A stretch of DNA of 64,000 nt from Pseudomonadota bacterium (lineage in GTDB: Bacteria > Pseudomonadota > Gammaproteobacteria > Steroidobacterales > Steroidobacteraceae), in NCBI GenBank assembly GCA_023457495.1, contig JAEWLQ010000062.1, positions 14,947 through 78,946 on the forward strand, written 5' to 3'. The stretch's first letter is position 1; each line of letters starts with the position of its first letter. Under the pieces are notes generated by a model. The model searched no databases, had not been told where the DNA came from, and saw only the letters and a list, made by a program, of their open reading frames with translations. Below, piece after piece: positions 60,553 to 64,000 of this stretch. The position numbers were made by a program, and so were the translations under genes.

Positions 60553-61926
60553 TCAGCGGCCGCCCGGTCCCGAGAACAGGCGCTCGACCTGCTCGACGTG
60601 CCGGCGATCGGAGAGGAATACGATGACGTGGTCGTCGTTGTGGATCATCGTGTCGTGGTGGGCGATCATCACCCCGTCGTCGCGCACCACGGCGCCGATC
60701 GCCGCGCCGTCCGGCAGCGGAATCTCGCCCACGCGCCGGCCGACCACGCGCGAGGTCTTGTCGGTGCCGTGCACCACGGCCTCGAGGGCTTCAGCCGCGC
60801 CGCGGCGCAACGAGTGCACGCGCACGACGTCGCCGCGGCGCACGTGGGCCAGCAGCGAACCGATGGTGATGGTCTGCGGCGAGATCGCGATGTCGATGCT
60901 GCCGCTTTCCATGAGATCGGCGTAGGACGGCTTGTTGATCAGCGCCATGACCTTCTTGGCGCCCAGCCGCTTGGCGAGCATCGCGGACAGGATGTTCGCT
61001 TCCTCGGAATTCGTCAGCGCGGCGAAGACGTCGCAGCTGTCGATGTTTTCCTCGATCAGCAGCTCCTCGTCCGCCGCGTCGCCATTGAGCACGATGGTGT
61101 TGAGCAGCAACTCGGAGATGCGGCGCGCGCGTTTCGGATCGCGCTCGATCAGCTTCACCTGGTTCTGTTCCTCGAGTCGCCGCGCGAGCGACAGGCCGAT
61201 GTTGCCGCCGCCGGCGATCACCACGCGGCGCGCCGGCGCCTCCTCCTTGCGGATCTCGCTCATGAACTTGCGGATGTCCTCGCGCGCGGCGAGAAAGAAG
61301 ACTTCGTCGTTCTCCTCGATGACGGTGTCGCCGTCCGGCATGACGCTGCGTCCGGCGCGGTAGATAGCCACCACGCGGGCTTCGGTGCTCGGATGATGTT
61401 CCTTGAGCGCTCGCAGTGCCTTGCCGACGAGCAAGCCACCCTTGCGCGCGCGGATGCCGACCAGCCGCACGCGGCCGTCGGCGAAGTCCAGTACCTGCAG
61501 CGCGCCGGGATACTGAATGAGCTTCTCGATGTACTCGGTGACGAGCTGCTCGGGGCTGATCCACACGTCGACCGAGAGCGCCTCGTCGCTGAAGAGCTTC
61601 GGATGCTTCGTGTACTCCGCCGAGCGGATGCGCGCGATCTTCGTGCGCGTGCGATACAGCGTGTAGGCGACTTCGCACGCCATCATGTTCACTTCGTCGC
61701 TCGAGGTGAGCGCCACGACAATATCGGCGGAGGCCGTGCCCGCCGCCTCGAGCACCGATGGATAGGCGGCATTGCCGGCGACGGTGCGGATGTCGAGCCG
61801 GCCCTGCAGGTCGCGCAGCACTTCTTCGTTGGTATCGACGACCGTGACCTCGTTCGATTCCTCGCGGGACAGGTGGTACGCCGCGGTGCGCCCGACCTGG
61901 CCGGCGCCGAGTATCACGATCTTCAT
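60553..61926 (-). CDS. trkA: Trk system potassium uptake regulator TrkA
   Basis: 457-residue cytoplasmic gating subunit with two RCK repeats. First NAD-binding fold: MKIVILGAGQVGRTAAYHLS, VTVVDTNEEVLRDLQGRLDI, RTVAGNAAYPSVLEAAGTAS. Second: RRVVIAGGGNIGLSLARRLE and IDSCDVFAALTNSEEANILS. TrkA_C domains follow each. The length is typical of the two-RCK form. ATG 61926 is in the canonical position. Transcribed ahead of trkH; divergent from the rhomboid gene 23 bp away. Confidence 0.96.
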   Translation of the reverse strand: MKIVILGAGQVGRTAAYHLSREESNEVTVVDTNEEVLRDLQGRLDIRTVAGNAAYPSVLEAAGTASADIVVALTSSDEVNMMACEVAYTLYRTRTKIARIRSAEYTKHPKLFSDEALSVDVWISPEQLVTEYIEKLIQYPGALQVLDFADGRVRLVGIRARKGGLLVGKALRALKEHHPSTEARVVAIYRAGRSVMPDGDTVIEENDEVFFLAAREDIRKFMSEIRKEEAPARRVVIAGGGNIGLSLARRLEEQNQVKLIERDPKRARRISELLLNTIVLNGDAADEELLIEENIDSCDVFAALTNSEEANILSAMLAKRLGAKKVMALINKPSYADLMESGSIDIAISPQTITIGSLLAHVRRGDVVRVHSLRRGAAEALEAVVHGTDKTSRVVGRRVGEIPLPDGAAIGAVVRDDGVMIAHHDTMIHNDDHVIVFLSDRRHVEQVERLFSGPGGR

Positions 61927-61949
61927 GGGGACGGTATTGTAGCCGCTCG

Positions 61950-63488
61950 ATGGAGCCCGCGACACGAACAACACCCGAACGCCTGACCGACGGCGCGATG
62001 CGATTCACGGTGCGGTTCAGTCCGCCGGACGCACCGCCGACCGGCGACGATTCTAATAATCTCGGCCTAACCGCCGCGGGAACCGTCACGGTGAGCCCGG
62101 AAGAGGTGGTTTTCGCCGACAGCCGATCGACCGAACGCGGTGATACCCGGAACGCCGAACGTTGCCGCTTCCGGCTGGCGGACGTGGCGAACGTTGGATA
62201 TGGCGAGGCCGAGCATCTCGTAGTCGTTCGATCGCTCGCCGACGACCGCTACGTCGCCGTGTGGCTGCAGACCCGCGAGGATGCGCTGGCACTGCTGCGG
62301 CTGCTGCCGCGCACGACGACGCCGGAGTTCGTCGAACAGCAACAGAGCATCCACAGGTTCCACTCGCGCATGCGGGCGCTGGCGCCGCGTGCGCCGGTGA
62401 CCCCGACCATCGTCGCAATCAACATCGCGGTATTCATCGTGATGTTGATGGCGGGCGCCGGGCTTTCGGCGAGCAATCCGGAAATCCACATCCGTTTCGG
62501 ATCGAACTACGGACCGTTGACGTGGAGCGGTGAATACTGGCGGCTGCTCGCCTCCGCCTTCATCCACTTCGGCGTGTTCCACATCGCGTTCAACATGTAC
62601 GCGCTGTACAACGGCGGCGACCTGACGGAGCGCCTGTACGGCAGCGTCCGCTTCGCGGTGATCTATCTTCTGTCCGCGCTGGCTGGCAGCGTCGTGAGCG
62701 GCTGGTGGAATCCTTACGCGAACAGCGCGGGCGCGTCGGGGGCGGTGTTCGGAGTGTATGGCGCGCTGCTGGTGTTCTTCGCCATACGCCGTTCGGACAT
62801 TCCGCTGCACCTGTTCCGCTCGGCGGGCAAGGGCGCATTGCTGCTGTGCGTGTATTCGCTGGGATTGGGACTGGCGAGCTCCCTGTTCGACAGTCCGGTG
62901 CGGATCGACAATGCCGCGCACATCGGTGGCTTGTTAGGCGGTGCGCTGTCGGGTTTCCTGCTGGCGCGGCCGTTCGAGCCGGAGGCCCGCGCTCGGCCGC
63001 AGCCCTTGCGCATCGCGGCGGTCGTCGTGGGGATCTGCGGCCTGCTCGCCGTCCTTGCGGCGCCGCTCGTTGCCGACGGAGGCTCCCGCCGCGCGGAGCT
63101 CGAAGTGAATCGCCTGGTGCACGACCTGGAGCTCGCGCGGGGCGAGGCGCTCGGGCGCCTTAATGCCATCTCGCGAGACCTCTCCGCGGCGCGCATCAGC
63201 CCCGCCGCCGGCGCCGATGCGATTCGCGAACAGGTTTTGCGGCCCTGGGAACGGGTCAGCCTGGAGTTGCGAAATCGCCCACCGATCGAACCCACCGATT
63301 CTCTGACAGCGCGCCGCCTCGCGGCCGCGCAGAATCTGAGTGCTGCCTACGAACGCGCGTTCGCGCTCACGGCGACGGCATTGACGTCCGGGGGCGCCAG
63401 CACGAATCCGGAATTGCAGCGGGCCTGGGACCGCGTGCGGACGCAGACGGAGGCGCTGCGCGCACTCGAGGAATCGGCGCGCAATTGA
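61950..63488 (+). CDS. Rhomboid family intramembrane serine protease
   Basis: 512-residue membrane protease. The N-terminal 150 residues are cytoplasmic and include a PH-like segment without a clear name (RCRFRLADVANVGYGEAEHL). The rhomboid core runs about 150-340: PTIVAINIAVFIVMLMAGAG, EYWRLLASAFIHFGVFHIAF, NMYALYNGGDLTERLYG, the nucleophile serine in SAGASGAVFGVYGALLVF and the catalytic histidine in DNAAHIGGLLGGALSGFLLA. A helical C-terminal domain with a coiled-coil appearance extends to the end. It cleaves membrane-embedded substrates; target unknown. ATG 61950 was chosen; 61998 is a shorter option. Confidence 0.92.
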   Translation: MEPATRTTPERLTDGAMRFTVRFSPPDAPPTGDDSNNLGLTAAGTVTVSPEEVVFADSRSTERGDTRNAERCRFRLADVANVGYGEAEHLVVVRSLADDRYVAVWLQTREDALALLRLLPRTTTPEFVEQQQSIHRFHSRMRALAPRAPVTPTIVAINIAVFIVMLMAGAGLSASNPEIHIRFGSNYGPLTWSGEYWRLLASAFIHFGVFHIAFNMYALYNGGDLTERLYGSVRFAVIYLLSALAGSVVSGWWNPYANSAGASGAVFGVYGALLVFFAIRRSDIPLHLFRSAGKGALLLCVYSLGLGLASSLFDSPVRIDNAAHIGGLLGGALSGFLLARPFEPEARARPQPLRIAAVVVGICGLLAVLAAPLVADGGSRRAELEVNRLVHDLELARGEALGRLNAISRDLSAARISPAAGADAIREQVLRPWERVSLELRNRPPIEPTDSLTARRLAAAQNLSAAYERAFALTATALTSGGASTNPELQRAWDRVRTQTEALRALEESARN

Positions 63489-63548
63489 CGCTGGCGGAAC
63501 CCGGAGGTGGAACACCGGGTCGCAGGGAAGAGGTTGTTTGGAGGCGTT

Positions 63549-63953
63549 ATGCGAGTCGAGTCCGCGATAGCCTTCCTGATGCTGAGTGGCGCCGCACTCG
63601 CGGCGGATCCTCCCGCGACCCCGAAGACGCCCCCAGCGAAGCCCGCCGCCGCGGCGCCGAAGACACCCGCGCTGAATCTGCGCGTCGGCAACGTCCGCAA
63701 CTACATGATGCCGCACGAGTTCAAGGAGGCCGTGAACGCACCGGACCCCGACAAGAACACCGTCATCGTCGAAGGTGAACGCGAACTGCTGCCGATGAAA
63801 TCCCAGCAGGCCGTACCGGTCGGCATCGTCGCGCCCTTCTGGGCAATCGCGAATCCCCTGCAGGCCTGGCGAGTCCTCGTACCCGACCCCCGCGCCGCAC
63901 CGCCCGGCCCCCCCGAAGTCGTCCCACCCCCTCCCTTCCGCTGGGGACCGTAG
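63549..63953 (+). CDS. Proline-rich exported hypothetical protein
   Basis: 134-residue protein of unknown function. A signal peptide (MRVESAIAFLMLSGAALAA) is followed by a Pro/Ala/Lys linker and a compact middle (LNLRVGNVRNYMMPHEFKEA, DKNTVIVEGERELLPMKSQ), and a proline-rich tail. ATG 63549 has GGAGG seven bases upstream. Follows the rhomboid gene by 60 bp. The last 47 bp of the window contain nothing that I recognise. Confidence 0.75.
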   Translation: MRVESAIAFLMLSGAALAADPPATPKTPPAKPAAAAPKTPALNLRVGNVRNYMMPHEFKEAVNAPDPDKNTVIVEGERELLPMKSQQAVPVGIVAPFWAIANPLQAWRVLVPDPRAAPPGPPEVVPPPPFRWGP

Positions 63954-64000
63954 CCCGCGGTTGGTGCGGTTGGTGCCGGGTGAGAAAACGCGGAGTTAGC

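Noticed and set aside
60598..61986. 462-codon plus-strand open frame antisense to trkA
   Set aside because: Shadow frame: low-complexity composition, no recognisable motif, opposite an intact TrkA.

Overview
The window is a GC-rich, gene-dense bacterial chromosome segment that contains the replication-origin neighbourhood. The order gyrB-recF-dnaN-dnaA on the minus strand, facing rpmH-rnpA-yidD-yidC-mnmE on the plus strand, is the classic gammaproteobacterial origin arrangement. Three TonB-dependent receptors, a FecI/FecR pair, many exported hydrolases and the high GC content suggest a free-living gammaproteobacterium of the Steroidobacter/Nevskia/Xanthomonas-like kind. That placement is inferred from gene content and was not tested. 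No rRNA, tRNA, CRISPR array or insertion sequence was recognised.

Layout. 1-137: tail of a small exported protein, then a bidirectional terminator. 191-5486: a TonB-dependent receptor diverging from a bufferin-type (copper-binding modified peptide) operon, bufA-bufB-bufC. 5503-9846: FecI-type sigma factor, FecR anti-sigma factor and an STN-domain TonB receptor (minus strand). 9896-12128: a three-gene phospholipid operon (CDP-alcohol transferase, acyltransferase, CDP-diacylglycerol synthase). 12182-19301: a nucleoside hydrolase, then a TonB receptor, YfiR and a CHASE8-GAF hybrid histidine kinase, then a DUF481 protein. 19303-24975: amidase, amine oxidase, SDR dehydrogenase, polysaccharide deacetylase and two DUF1801 proteins. 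25079-26569: a serine hydrolase abutting a 5'-truncated DUF2975 gene, followed by its usual small HTH partner. 26751-31534: a Ser/Thr kinase with a propeller domain, a vanadium-haloperoxidase-like lipoprotein and a winged-helix/FHA regulator. 31541-37830: a MacB-type ABC efflux operon with a divergent REC-Fis regulator and histidine kinase.

37922-48192 is the origin block; the best oriC candidate is the dnaA-dnaN gap, with several near-consensus DnaA boxes. 48197-58441: an HExxH protein, a NatAB-type ABC transporter, a peptidase-like hydrolase, mnmG, an oligopeptide-binding lipoprotein, a small coiled-coil protein, a DUF885 peptidase and a CheD-like protein lacking the catalytic cysteine. 58629-63953: a CBS-pair protein, the trkA-trkH potassium uptake operon, a rhomboid protease and a proline-rich exported protein.

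The most interesting ensembles are: (i) the YfiR/CHASE8 module with a TonB receptor at the outer membrane and a hybrid kinase as output; (ii) the Ser/Thr kinase, haloperoxidase and FHA-winged-helix cluster, with an 11-bp tandem repeat upstream of the regulator; (iii) the bufferin operon; (iv) the CheD-like protein without its cysteine; and (v) the apparent deletion junction between the serine hydrolase and DUF2975.
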